Counted from the stretch's first letter, positions 14,910 through 29,900 are shown. The stretch: 64,000 nucleotides of DNA from Unio delphinus (GCA_029339505.1 JAQISU010000155.1:17213501-17277500); one strand, 5' to 3'. Numbers and translations: made by a program. The notes: generated from the sequence alone by a model not told the origin.

Positions 14910-17900
14910 GATTTAAAAGACAATACGGTCATAATATTTCCTTACAAATACTTTTCTTGCAACTGATAAATAGTAACGATTTCATGTTCTACAACTATGA
15001 ATTGCAGTCCTTTATTATGTGCAAAAAAGTACAAAAAATGTGTTGCCCTTATAAATTATACCTGAAAAAGATCCGGGACCTTGCTGGTATCCTTGGTATT
15101 TTCCTTCCACCTGGATGGACCACTCCAAACATATAGCTGACCCATCTGTTTCAGTGCTGTCTCACTAAATAGCCTCACTTTGGCTGTCTTGCTGATTCCT
15201 GGATTTCTGACAATCTTAGAAAGAGAGCACATGATGTACAATCTTAAAAACAAGTTACGCTGTAAATTTACGAGTTTCTTTCTTTTCTTTGTTTCCAAGA
15301 GTGTGATTTGAATTTTTAACATAGCTTTAAAAAATGATCAATCATATCGGTATGATGTCTGCAGTGTGGCACTTTATAGCACTGTCTAGCCCTGGGATAA
15401 CATGCCAAAGACATGTGGCATGATGACCCACCCAGACACATTATCCTGACACCAGGCCAAACAGTATTATGCTCAGTGCTAAGCAAGGCAGCTGTTAGTA
15501 CCATTTTTATAAGTCTTTGGTATGACTTGGCCGGGAATCAAACCCATGACTTCCTGCAACCAAGGTGGACATCTTTTTTTTTGTTTTTAAAGAAAGTTAA
15601 TTATAACTTATTCAATATATTGTGTTCATGCTTAACATAAGGATTATATAGGACAGTTCAACAACACATCTTTAATTTGTTCTATTTATACCTAATGAAA
15701 CTTGCAATTTCCTTAAACGAAATACAGCTACTATTAAAAACTGCAAATTAAGAGAAATAAAAGAAGAAAAACAGATGATGCCCCAAATTTCCTGCATCAT
15801 ATGCCATAAAAATGGAAAAGAGTCTACAATACTGTCTCCTTTCTAAAACAACCAAGAGACAAGTACTCTCTCATTAAAATAAACCCCAAATGATGAGACT
15901 AGTTGAGTACTACCTAACAAAAAACAAACAACAAAACTAGTCGAGTATTGCATCCATATAAAACAACGAGACTAGCCAAGTACTGTTGTCATAAAAAAAA
16001 CGAGACTAGCCAAGTACTGTTGTCATTAAAAAAAAAAATGAGAATAGCCAAGTACAGTTGTCATTAAAAAAAAAACAACAATGAGACTAGCCAAGTACTG
16101 TTATCATTAAAAAAACAACAATGAGACTAGCCAAGTACTGTTGTCATTAAAAAAACAACAACAATGAGACTAGCCAAGTACTGTTGTCATTATAAAAAAC
16201 AAGCATGAGACTAGTTGCACCCACTGTGAGTTGAAAAAATGTCCATGATTCATAATCAAATTACAAGAATAAAATGATTGGTCAAAATAAGCATCGTTAG
16301 AACCTGGCAATAATATGTACACACATACATATACTGTACACACATACATATGCTGTACACACATACATATACTGTAGACATATACATATACTGTAGACAC
16401 ATATACTGTACACACAGACATATACTGTAGACACATACATATACTGTAGACACATACATATACTGTAGACACATACATATACTGTACAAACATACATATA
16501 CTGAACAAACATACATATACTGTAGACACATACATATACTGTAGACACATACATATACTGTAGACACATACATATACTGTAGACACATAAATATACTGTA
16601 CACACATACATACACAATAGACACATACATATACTGTAGACACATAAATATACTGTAGACACACACATATACTGTACACACATACATATACTGTAGACAC
16701 ATACATATACTGTAGACACCTACATATACTGTAGATACATATATATACTGTAGACACATACATATACTGTAGACATATACATATACTGTACAAACATACA
16801 TATACTTTAGACATGTACATATACTGTAGATACATACATATACTGTAGGCACATACATATACTGTAGACACATACATATACTGTAGATACATATATATAC
16901 TGTACACATACATATACTGTAGACACATACATATACTGTACACACAAAGAGCAATGGGAGCAAAATCATTGGTCATTGTCTTTATTTTCATATGATGAAC
17001 ATACCAAGTTTCACAGCAAAAAAAAAGTAAGACTTCTTGTGGTCACATGATTATGGGATGGACAAATGGACACAAGGATAATATACCGATGCTTCTTACA
17101 GGCAGGAATAATAAAGATATATACCTTCTCTAACATGGACGACAGCAGCAACTGAATCACAGGCACTCTGTCAAAGGTTATGCCTTTAAATAAGCTGGAC
17201 AGGAATTCTACAACACAAAATGTAAAAATTATTGTAAACAATAGACTTTTCTTGTTTCTACTTGCTATTCTGGTTCTAAAATTTCATAAGCAGTATAAAA
17301 ATTCTGCATATTTTGGTTCCTTAACTTCCCAGGTGGTTGCCAAATGGTCTTTTTAAACTAATATATGTTGATTTCTTGCCTTTGATAGAGAAGGATAATG
17401 AAACTCTGGATAATGAAATTCTGGATAATGAAACTCTGGATAATGAAACTCTGGATAATGAAACTCTGGATAATAACTTCTGTTCAGTACTGAATCACAC
17501 TGAGTCCAAACAGTGCATACTGGCGGCATGCATGTCCCAAGTAACGATCAACATATGTTAGGTATGTATTAAGTGTCATCCATGCCTTTCTATTGTTTAC
17601 ATTATTTTCACTCAGTCCTGACCATGGTCTATATCTGTAACAAAGTTTTAGAACAGATAATTTTATACATGTGTAGCTAGTCATACATCCTGATTAATGA
17701 ACGCAAGGAGTGGACGTTACTGGGCAGTACACGTTGTTGAGTTTGATAACAACGAAGTGGTCACTACAACTAATAATTATCTACAGAAAACATATGTCTC
17801 ACTATATTCAACTGAATCAGAAAGTATATAGTGACGACCACTTCAACTCAGCATTTCCTAAAGCACAAACATGACCTGCAAAATATAGTAGCACTATCAA

Positions 17901-20900
17901 TCAGATTACAAATGCCCCCCCTCCTCGGTCAAATTTTCACCTAGCAACTCATGGAGGAACATAACAATGTTTATGACAAGCTAGTATTTCATTAGATAGG
18001 AAGACTTAAACTTGTGAAAGAAAGAACCAAACAAAAAACAAAGTTGGAAATATAGATGAGTATAATTCAATGAGAAATGAAAACTCCTCTGACTTTCCTT
18101 AATGTTGATGAAAACTCCGACTTTCCTTAATGTTGATGAAAACTCCTCTGACTTTCCTTAATGCTGAATATCTTCTGCAATTCTTGAAGATGGTTTGCAA
18201 GGTCTCTCAGGTAAAAGTAGTAACTGTGGGACACATGGAATTTGGATAATGATGGGAGATCACTATGTCTGACTTCTGCACATGTGGCCAGACAGCATTT
18301 AGCACCCATAGCTGAATGGGCTGGATTAGTAAGGCAATGGCAGTACTCCTGAGCTATTATGATTAGGTAATATATTCTAAGAAGAAACAAGGTATCTTGA
18401 GAAGCTGAGTGAAAGGTAATCAAATGTTTATAGAAAATGTCATGTTCTAACCAGTCGATTACAGAGTAATCAGATGTTTATTGGAAACTAGTGTTTCCAA
18501 ACAAATGATACTAGAATATTTACTTGTCCCTCACTGTAACAAATTATTTCAGGACATTCACTTGTCTCTGACTGTAACAAATGATTTCAAGACATTCACT
18601 TGTCTCTGACTGTAACAAATAATTCCAGGATAGTCACTTGTCTCTGACTGTAACAAATGATTCCAGGACAGTCACTTGTCCCTTACTGTAACAAATAATT
18701 CCAGGTCCTGATGAACTGTTTGTTATAATCAGCTGCATAATATAATAAAATCACAGTATGTAACAAGTACATCATGTCAAATTTAGACAAATGCAACATC
18801 CCGAAATACTGATACGTTTATTCTGCTAACTATGATAGCTAATTACAAACCTTTCTGATCCACAAGAAGACGGATGACATCATTGTCTCCTACCAGTAGC
18901 AATGCCACAATGAAATGGATCAAGCATGATCTAACATCTTGGCTGTCCTAAAAAACAGAAAAGCAAATATTATTTTAGCTCTGATTCTGTCATCTTTCTG
19001 GTTACTTTTCACCTCATTAGCCCAACACTGGGACAGATAAACCTTGGAGCTCAAAGTAATTGTATGGCTGACAATGAATGCTGACAACAAAAGATGTATA
19101 TATGAAAACCAAATTGGGTGGCAAACAAAATGGTACACAAAAAACTAAATGGTACATATATGGTAAAATGGCACATATATAGTCAAATGGTACATACACA
19201 GTCAAATGATACATAGTCAAATGGTACATACATAGTCAAATGGTACATACATGGTCAAATGGTACATAACAGTCAAATGGTACACACATTGTCAAATGGT
19301 ACATATATAGTCAAATGGTACATAAATATTCAAATGGCACATATATGGTCAAATGTTACATACAGTCAAATGGTACATACATAACCAAATGGTACATACA
19401 TAGTCAAATGGTACATACATAGCCAAATGGTACAAGCATGCTAAGACTTTTACAATTTTTAGCATATATTAGACAGGGTTCATACTGAACTATGGATGAT
19501 AAATTCAAAGACTTTTCCCAAACTTTCAAAGACCACAAACAGAGATTTCCAAGACCTATTTTTGCTAATATTGTGTATACAGGTTATATGAGAAAAACGA
19601 ATGCCAAATACTACAATATTGATTACTGATTAAAGTCAAACTATAATTAATTTCCTAAAATTGTAATATAATTATCTGGAAGATAGGTTAACATTCGTTG
19701 TTCTTTCAGAAACATGTAACATACGTGTCAGATGTAATACAAAATAAGTTGTTCTCTTAACAGACATCAGCATTGCTTTAAATGCATTATTATATTTGCT
19801 TTCTTTTCCCTTTATCATTTTGGGAAGAGACGCTACCACTGTCATCTCTTCCTCTGCTTTTCTCCTAAGAGCATTTGACTCTGTGACATGCACAATGGGT
19901 CCTTTTAACTCTGCCTCCTCTGCTTTCTGTACAGAGGAAGCATGTAGGCTGGCAATGTTAGCTTCAAGAGGCAGTTTTCTGGCTTTAAGTTCTTCCACTT
20001 CATCCAAGGCTAACTCCCGTTTCTTTCCTTTTTGGATTTTCTCATCCTTCTCTGCTTTCTCTTATCCAGATAAGCATGGTACTTATGTCTTGCAAAGGAG
20101 CCATGTGTCATCATTTCATTGCTAATGATGATTTCCAAAGGTCCACCTGCTTTTCTCATTGTGTCAATGATTAGCCCTTGAGCTCTGAGGCTTTCTCTGC
20201 TGAGGTTCTCAACAGATACCTGTTTGTTGATAGAAAATCCTCTCTCCACTGTTGCCTGCCCGTGTGACAACAACATTTTCTGGAGTCCACACCAAAGTTC
20301 GACATATTCCTTTCTTTTGGAAAGGACAGAATAAAACCCTTCATCAAGATTGGGCGTGTTTTTTTCTCCATTTCTTTTTAATAAAAAGAAACATTATCTA
20401 TAAATCTAGTAATATTTCAAGCACTTCAAAGTACTGGGCAAAACGGGCTCAATTATAGTCTAATTATACCAACCCGTTTGTTTCTTTGGAAAGTCCGTTA
20501 ATTATGAAATGTGCAGGAGATGGCAGTATTAGTGCCAATCTGGTCACATTCAGGTTAGAAATTTTAAATCAATGATTCAGTTGCCTTAGTTCTGTGCACT
20601 TTTTATCATTTAATTATTTTCGTTATTGAAATCGATAGGGGTACAAACAAACGGGGATGTATAATCAGACTATAGATACACAAATCAATTTCGGCAATGT
20701 GATTTTAATTTTTTTTTTTAATACCATTGGGGAAAACGTCGAGGGTCGGCAATGAGAAACGGGGATATTCCGTCAACTGGAAATGTTTTCTTAATTCTTT
20801 TATTTATTTACCTAATCAAATGATTTGACTTCTTACAGTTAAAGCTTCACAGCACACGTTTTTTTTTATATACTCACAATTCAAGAACAACAACTCTTGC

Positions 20901-23900
20901 TTAACTCTACTATAGTGTACGCATGCGCACTTTCAAACTGTATATCCGTGAATTGAATTTATTACAATTTATGTTTTTATATTAAACCAAGGAACAAAAT
21001 TTTCGAAAATGATTATTTTCCCTCAAACGTGCTAAATAAACCGACCGTATAAGTAAATTTAAACGGGCCCTCTTTTGTCATATCTCCCAAATCATCACAT
21101 TAAACAATATCTTATTTTATACCCGAAGAGTAATGAGTTAACATTATTTTGCCCAAAATTACCAATAGCTTATACTTCTGCATCTTCGTTCCACTAAATC
21201 AACAGTATGTAGTTACTAATTTGCATGGACTCCTTCTCCAATTGAAGCCAAGTGCTCGTCTTTTTACACAATGTACAAAACTTCTATCGTTTACATAATT
21301 TATCCTTTTGCAGCCATTCCTTTTTTTGGGGGGAAGGGGGAGGCACCAGACAGATGCCCCCCCCCCCCCAATAAAAAAAAAGTAAAAATTCATTGCAGCC
21401 ATTCCTTGTATTTCTCTTGTTCAAGCCAGATATCGTTGAAAGACCAAAGACCTGGCATTTTTAAACATTGAACTTGAAGATGTAAATCGAATGAACAAAT
21501 TTTGAAATCTCGAGCGTGTAACTTTCGTGAACTTTCTACGTAGAGTTATCGTAATTAACATTTTGATTGGCTAAAACTGATGAACTCGTCCAATCAAATT
21601 GAACTATTCATCAAACGAAAGAAGCCAGGAAAACCAGCTATATCCGAAGCTAACGACCTTGGGCAATTTTATTGGTGACATCCTTTGATGAAGTGTGTAG
21701 CGGCACCGTCTTGCTTTGATGAAGAGTGCATGTGTGATTAAAGTCACCGCCGAGGCATACTTTGTATGGCCAAACAAAATAAAGCCTCTTTTGTTAATGC
21801 GGCGGCAATAAACTGAACGGTCATCAAAAGAAAGAAACCAGGATAACTAGATTACATCTGAATCTAACAACCTCGGATAATTTTATTTGTGATTCTGGAA
21901 AGAAATTAATTTTTGGAGGGTTTATTTCAATTTTCAAAGACTTTTAAAGACCTCGGGGTAAAATGTTTGATTTTCCCAAACTTTCAAGGCCTTGAAAATG
22001 CTACCTCATTTTTCCCAAACTCTCAAAGACCTTCAAAGACTGTACGAACCCTGTTAGAACCCAACTGTACAAGGCACGTTGATAATGGTGACAATTTGAC
22101 AAAATTACAACTGATGAATAGATTAAATAGATCTTGGAAAGTGGTCACGAAAATGCGATATATATACTGATAATAATTACTAATATTTACGGTAACTTTA
22201 AACAAATGTGCCATAGAACCTATATTCTTTGTTCTTCTGGTCACTCCTATCCAAATGGCATATACCCCACATGTTGTGACAGCAGATCCAGATCTGTACA
22301 TTTTTAATTTGGACTCAACTCATATGGAAGTATATAAGGTACATATGCATGACTTTGCAAATATTTTGTGAAAACCTTGGATAGTCACACATTTCAAATT
22401 AAATCTAAACAATTTAGGGTTGGGAACCAGTTTAAAAGATTGTAAATGTCGAAATTGGTGAAGATTCTCTAAATTAGAAAAATATTATGGATGTGAATAA
22501 GTAACTTAAGAAATATTTTGGTGCATACCGTTTGAAACTGAAGTTTTGAAACGTACCTTCATGTCCCTGCGACTGAAGAGAGGTCCCAACTTTGAGTTCT
22601 TGAAATCAAACTGTAATGCTACAGTTCTTGCCGAGCTTGGCCCTAACATGATCATTGCTGTCAACAGCTCTAGCGTTGCCTTTATCTGTGCTGACTTGTT
22701 ACTCATTGACAGACAAAAGTAAACATTTTTCATATGAGAGTCCAGAATTCTCTTGACAATGTTCTGTCCGACCAATTTGTACGCTGATAGGTCCTCTGTG
22801 ATTCGGACAAGAATGTGCTCCAGGCAGCTGAAAATTATCTGAAGCTGAAACAGATTTAGTAAACAGAATTTACCATATAGATTTAGAAATGGTATTTTCT
22901 TATACTGAAAGTCTTGATTCCAAATTCTGGCTTCTAAAATCTGAGAGCACATTACTTTTGGGTATCATGGGCATATATTGCCTTTTATGACTACTGGTAG
23001 TCAGCTGTCGACAAAAGGGATAATGATAAAAATGATGTTTAGATACAGTCTATACTTGTATATAAGCCAAATAATTAGGAAAATATAAAAGTCTGAAATA
23101 GGGGAAGTCGGCATACCTGCAAGCAGAGATATAAACTAAAAGAATATTTTTAAAGATTTTTTTGTTTACTACCATGATGGCTGTACATCTTAGGAAACAA
23201 AAACATAATTTTTTTTATGTTTCAAAACTTATATGCATGTTAAAAAATATACAAACTTTTGGGTGTCCCAAAACTTGCAGACATGAGAAATCTCAAAACA
23301 CAACTGGTAAGATTGACACAGGTCACATAGCAGTGGCCATATCAATATTCTGCTACTATGACTTATTATTCAGCATGTGCCATTTTCTGATTACAATAAC
23401 ATGAAATTAAATAATGGTAAATAAAGACTTCATAATTCACTGGCAGGTTTGCTTTTACCCATGAGACTAGGCTGTACTATAATGTACAGTATTTACACAG
23501 TGCAAAGCATGCTTAGCGTCTCAAATAGCCTTGTTTATTCACACAAATATTAGATGCAGAGTATGCATTATTGATTGTTTCTACCAAATTACATTTCAGT
23601 TAGGCATACATGTTTCATTTACGTTGATCCAAGCAGTCACAAGTTAATCTTTTTTAATCATATCTGCAATCCTACAAAATTGAGGTAATCTTTATCAAAT
23701 GGTACACATTTAATTGTACAAGGCACATAACCAGCATATGTTCACTTAACTTACATGTTCATCAAAGAAAGGTAATAATAAAGAATAAAATTCTAAATAT
23801 TGATCGACTACAATTATCAATGATCTATTTTAGTTTTGTCTTTTGATAAATCATAATTTTCCACACAGTGGCAGATTTGTCTTTTGATAAACAAAATCAT

Positions 23901-26900
23901 AATTGTCCACACAATGGCAGATTTGTCTTTTTTTTTTTCTTTCTGACTGCTATCAATGCATGTTAATTGTTAGAACCCTGAAATTGTCTTGGATTAAGAG
24001 TGAATTCTGGCAACAATTAGATATTTTATGTGTAAGTGCCTTTTACTCAATAATAATTAGCATGATTACCATAGCTGTGTAGAAAAAGGTTTCAGGTTGC
24101 TTATATGAAAGCAAACTAAAACTTGAATATGTTATTTTTAAATGTGATCTCTACTTCCTTTATTCAACTTCCAAAACTATATTACACTAGTATAAATCAG
24201 CAATTTTAAGAGAAAAAAAATGTGCAGTCAACAGACAAACCAGAGGTCTCAGTAGGATTTTAAAACTAGGAGACCAGGACACCAGTTTTGGTACAAATAG
24301 GAGTCCCACCAGCAAATATTGCAGTCTGCTCCCAGAAAACTTCACATATTAGAAGAACAATTTGTTGCCTGAGTATAATTTCTATATTCTTTATAACACT
24401 GACATATATAGCTCTTGTTTGTCCATCTGAGTCTGAATGAATTTTGTTAATCCACGCAAAGTTTTTACTCCCAAAACTAAGCCAGACATGAAACACTTTC
24501 TTACACTTGGGTACTGTTCCATACAAACTATTAGTCATAGCATCTTTAACACTTTCCTGAATCTCATTACAATCTTCATCAACTGCCATTTAACCCTTAA
24601 ATACTTATCCAAATTGGGAATGGCATATTGTCTGTCTCAACCTGTCTTTATTCTGGGGTCATGTGCACTACTTATTCATCTATGCGAGGAAATGAACACA
24701 ATAATGATAGCTAAAGTTGTTTACTATCTGATGTACTCTTATAAATGATCACACATATATATTTGGGTCTTTCTGCCTCTAAATATACTCCCTGTAAATA
24801 TCAGCACATTTTCACACCCAGCAAAGTTTTCGAACTTGCTGCCAAGCTAATGCATCATTTCTTTTGATGCATTCTTATAATGACAACATGAACATCAGTG
24901 TGTATTTCAGCCACTGAATAATATCATGATTGTAAATATCAGTGCAGCTAATTGATCAACACACTTTCCTCACTTAGACGGTGGCAAAAGCAGGACTGGC
25001 AAGTCTTTCAAAATTGCCACCCAACTATTATATGTGTACAGAGGACTCCTAGTAGTTTTCTGCCACAATCATATTATATTCGAATTTATACGAGATCTCT
25101 TCCCATAGGCGACATCTTCCCCAAAATGATAATAAATTCTTTACACTCTATTTTATGTACTTTGAAAGAATTTTTTTCTTCAAGTGTGAATGAATATACA
25201 AATTTTCATGAGCCACACCATGACTGCATTATGTCCTACTTTGCGTTAACTTGCGGTGTGTTATAACAGGGTTCTACTGTATAAGATTAATTATATTAGA
25301 AAATTGGAAGAATCTATTATTCTACAATCTGAAGGGCCTGGGTAACAGAGCCTAGACAAATCACACTTACATATCAAGGAACATTACCTCTGATTGCTTT
25401 CTGTTCCCTGCTTCCAAGAGGTGAAAAATCTCGGCACATTCTCCAGATGATCTGCAATACCCTGCTACCAAATCATACTTCACTTGATCGGGATATTTTT
25501 CTGCTTCCGTGATAAATTTTTCCAAAGCTTCAAAGGAAAATAATTGACATAAGTAATGAGAAATTGCCATAATGAAATGACTGCAGTACAAGAGATAAAC
25601 TGACAGCACTATAAAGACATGACATATTTTGCATATGATCAGAGGCAATCTAGGGTAAAATTTTAAAATAATTTTATGTAAATCAATTATTAGCAACCTA
25701 ATTAATCACAACACACACTGAAGAAATAAAGAACTATCATTCACATGCTGTAGCGAGATTGTCAATTAACATGAATTAAAACAACTTTTATTTAAAAAAA
25801 TCCTGCATGTTCAATTCTTAATATTTGTAGCATACACCTCTACTATTGAGACCTCTGTCTGCTATACCTATATATGTACTAAGTGTATTTCATCATTTGT
25901 AGGACCTGTTATTCAAAAGTGTTTGAGAAGTTTAGTTTCCTGAAAAATCCCCTACTGATGCTCAAAGTTGAAAACAGATTAGAAGTCATAGTTGTGTTAT
26001 ATATCAGTAAAACCACTAAATTCAAATTTCATAATTAGTTTATTTATAGTACTGTAGACTTTTTTTTTTTAAAGAATCAGTAGCCAGAGAATCTTTTAAC
26101 TACAGATCAAATACATTGTAATAATCTCTATTCGTTTACAGTAAAAACACTGTATTAGAAACCTTGATAAGTCATTAATTCCCTAGCTTAACTTAAGTAT
26201 CAAATCATAACATAATCTATCACACACATAATCTATATATTTAGCCTATAATGCATTACCATGTCAGTGCAAGCATGTGACAGCACATGAGAGATGAGTG
26301 ATAATAATTAGCAACATAATAACATAAACTATTCCCCATTCACCTTGTACATGAAGTTTATAGTTTTCAATATGATTGATAAGATGATCTTAATAATGAG
26401 GAGAGTCCTACAAATGGAGCCATGGCTGGGCACTGAATATTAATAATTTACCAGTGTCATTATGACCTTCAAAATGAAAATGCCACCTTTCTGTTACAAT
26501 CCCAATAGGCAACTCAATTACAACATGGAATGCATGGTGAAAATGGGCAAGTATTGTTATGTATATTTAATTTAATTGTTTGTTTTATTTAGTTTTTATT
26601 GTAATGTAACATTGTATGCTGGACTTGACCTTTTCAAAACTGAGTTCATTTCTGCTTCACCTGACTTTTTTAATCTCACTTTGTGTAAACAACTTATACA
26701 TAACTAAATTATTCCCTGTGTATAGGCCTAATATCAGGATCAATATTAATAGAGGAAGTAAATATATTTATCTTGGACAATGTTTTTTTAATTATACATG
26801 ATCCATGTTATTGTTCTGCAAACATAAGGATCATTCTAGACGGTTATTTTCCATAAGGTATTATTTTATTTTTCTTAGAAAATGCTAATTGTGACCTGAG

Positions 26901-29900
26901 GTCAAGTAGGGAACTATAAAATCTTGTAAATTGTGAGTACTGGCATTAAGTTTTAGCAGCATCAAATTGTATGTTGTGTGATCATTTTCTCTGGAAATCC
27001 AATTGTGATTTATACAATTCTTGGATGTATTTATCATTAAAACTAAATTACAGTGATTCTACAAAAGACTGTTGACACATCAACACTCTATAAGCTATAA
27101 CAGACATGTCACTACAGTTAGATTTTGGATTTATTTGGGACTTGTACTGAGATTTTTTCAGGACTTTTTATTATTATGATTTGTGTCTGTAATTCTTGGA
27201 TGATTTGGGGATTTAATTCACAATTTTCATTTGCACTCAGAATTCTAGGCAAAAAAATTATTTGTTAAATTTTACAAAGCATGTTGTTTTTCATTCTTTT
27301 CTGTTACTTATTTTAAGAGCATAGATTTGTAATAGTATTGCTGCCATTAAGTTATAATTCAAATTCTGACAGACATGTGAACAAGTTGGTTTGAACTCAG
27401 CAGGGTGAATATTTATTATACTTTAAAATCATTGTTAGAAATTTCTCTTTCTTCAAAGCTTAAGAATAAATAACTTTCAATGACCAATATACAGTGCTAA
27501 AAAACCTGACAGCCTGATGCCTGGGGCACTTATGATTTCCGATTGGGCTCTTCCTGTATTCTAAATGAAGCTCAAATTACGCATGTTGAAAAAGCAAATC
27601 TAATTTGCATGAGAAAACTCTGATCGACATGCAGATGAAACGTAAAATGTTTATTGTCAATTTATTGAAAGATAAAGTAGTAAATTAACAACATTTAATT
27701 ACACTTACCATTATGAAGATTATCTATTTAATGTACTTCTACTGAAAGCTGTGTTGACAAAGCAAGGCATGTGACCTATGAATGAGGGACAGATTGCCAG
27801 AGTTACATTTAATTTGTGCTCAATTGGCTTTATCATGTTATTTTCTGGTGGTATTAAAAATAGTTTTTAAGGATGTCTACCATAATTATTTAATAGTTGA
27901 AATCTACACTTATGAAAATTAATAGTTTTAATAAATAAATTGTTCCAGCAGTCATTGCAATAGGTGCTATGATGCAAGACTGAGTTTAATTACATTACTG
28001 TTGTAATCTGGTGAGTTTAGGCCCAATGCAGGTTCTTTTTTTTACAATGTTAAAGGGTGCTCAGAGTGGCCAATAGTCTAAAGCGCTGTCCATTATGTAT
28101 CACTGCCATCTCATCTCTGCGTAGTCTAAGATCAGGCTAATGTAGTTACGTGAGAAAGCTTGCCAGTAGCTTCTCGTGGGTTCGTGGTTCTCCTGGGTTC
28201 TTCCTCCACCAATAATACTGGCCACCATGTATAGCTGAAAAATGGCGTTAAACCCTACAACAACAACAATGTTCAAACCAGTAAAGTAATTAATGATGGC
28301 TTTTGAGTCTTTGATTAAGGCTAATGAATGTTTTCTACTGTTATTAATTATCTTATTGTTGTGATCTGGAGAGTTTATGCCCATTTTGGGATAACTTTTT
28401 TGGTATTCCAAGCAGTAAAGGGATCAAATGTGGTCCATGATGGCTTTTGAGTCTGATTAAAAAATAGATCACCCCATGGAACTGGTGAGTTAAAAATGAA
28501 AGACCTACCAATAAACTGATTTTGGCAGAACACTTGAATAAGTATTTTGATTTGTTTATCTTGTTTACTTGCTAAGATGTTTCAAACTATAGTTTAATGA
28601 ATAATAAAACAGGACATGCTTCTGACGCTAATGAACAAAAACACCACTCATCAAATGAATGAGGACATTGCTTTACACAAAATATTTTGAGATCTGAATA
28701 AACACAAGTCAGTTTTAAATGTTTTTGTTTATTTCATTTCAAAATCTTAAGTATAGCAGTTGTAATGTTTGTGTGACAATTTAAAAAAAAAAGAGCCCTC
28801 TCGGGCATATGGAATTGGTTTGTTATTTGGATTTTTAACGTAGTTTGAACAATTTTTCAGTCATCTTCGCTACAACGATGTATGCAGTGAGGCAGTTTAA
28901 CCCACTACCTCCCGCTTCTGTGTCGGACACTCTAACCACTTAGCCACTGGAGCAGTCATATGGAATTGAGAGTAAAGGCATTTGAGCCAGGGCATAATTT
29001 CAGTGAATTAAAACTTTTTAAAAAAAGGGATGAGCTTTGACTTTCCCAGCCAACATTACTGTCCAAATCGAAACAGGTCTGAGAAAACTCTAATACAAAA
29101 CACTATTCATGGAACACATCTGATTTATGAGTGCAAGAAAAGAAAAGTGATTCCTACTTTACTGAAGAAACAAATTGTAATGAAATACAATCATTTACTT
29201 TCCAGTTAAAGTTGCCATTCTTGTTTATTTATCACCCCTCTCCAATCCTTGAATTCAGCAAATACACTATACTAAATGATGCTCGCAATGTCCAATAAAG
29301 CATACTAGTCTAGTACCAAAATAACTAAGAGACTCTTCATATTCTCCTGGTAAGTGATATAAATGTTGTATGGAGACCCCAAGAAGTTGTGAAACTAACA
29401 TATCTTATATAAAATATCAAATTACTGACCGTAACAAAAAATTTAAATTACTAATTTTTAAATTATTTTCACATGCATGGTCATTGCAAGTCTTCAAAGT
29501 TTGATATGCAACTATCCTCAGTTCTCAGTTACTCAATTAATTTAAAATTCATATTTGCTCACTATCAACCAGCTAAAACCAGCCTTGATTTGTTTTTCAT
29601 AGCATACTGAGTACTGACAATTGCCAGCATTTTTTCTTTGGAAATTGTGAGTTTCAGTTTTTGTATTATTCATCATTAATATACTTAATGAGTCTAAACA
29701 AAACATTACTGTTAATTACAAGCAACTAAATGCAAGGTATATAATCTTAATATTTCATGAGCTCGTCACTAGTTTTGAAACATAGCTTGAATTCTGCACA
29801 TCTTATGTTTTCATTTGTGATTTTTTAAGTGAATCATGGCAGATATCAGTATAACAAAATGCATAGCCAGGTTTCGATGTGGTGGATGCAAATCAAACTG

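Larger units (their letters stand above)
14156..15061 (-). other. URB1 intron 6
   Basis: Made up largely of a SINE family B copy (14334-14556) and a TG/TA microsatellite (14837-14907). Confidence 0.6.
15215..17124 (-). other. URB1 intron 5
   Basis: Almost entirely repeat: a SINE family B copy, a roughly 43-bp array and a long 19-bp minisatellite. Confidence 0.7.
17208..18850 (-). other. URB1 intron 4
   Basis: Carries three unrelated short arrays: 17393-17475, 18078-18168 and 18510-18703. I see no coding sequence. Confidence 0.65.
19474..22053 (-). mobile_element. hAT DNA transposon, 2.58 kb, with 5-bp target duplication
   Basis: The left end is CAGGGTTCATAC and the reverse complement of the right end is CAGGGTTCGTAC (11 of 12). 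TTAGA flanks both sides (19469-19473 and 22054-22058). Both subterminal regions carry repeated 'cccaaactttcaaagacc' words. A minus-strand transposase remnant lies at about 20400-19800. A roughly 70-bp direct repeat (21609-21680 and 21822-21896, aagaa.ccaggataac..., ctaacaacct.gg) and a nested MITE (20454-20674) occur inside. hAT elements usually make 8-bp duplications, so the 5-bp length is notable. Confidence 0.85.
18948..22556 (-). other. URB1 intron 3
   Basis: Contains a 19-bp minisatellite (19126-19436), a complete hAT element (19474-22053) and a dispersed repeat (22060-22185). Confidence 0.7.
22845..25387 (-). other. URB1 intron 2
   Basis: Holds a 51-bp duplication (23837-23935) and a truncated pogo/Tc1-like MITE copy (24690-25279). 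The rest is AT-rich and without recognisable features. Confidence 0.6.

Noticed and set aside
14675..14966. Open frames with YIYIYI on both strands (also at 33165-33523 and 53904-54164)
   Set aside because: They are products of TA microsatellites with no other protein-like content.
16170..16991. 273-codon minus-strand open frame rich in Tyr, Val and Cys
   Set aside because: It is the 19-bp minisatellite read through; all three frames are open for the same reason.
22506..22952. 148-codon minus-strand frame starting MCSQILEARIW
   Set aside because: The URB1 exon 3 boundaries (22844, 22557) lie inside it; both ends are intron.
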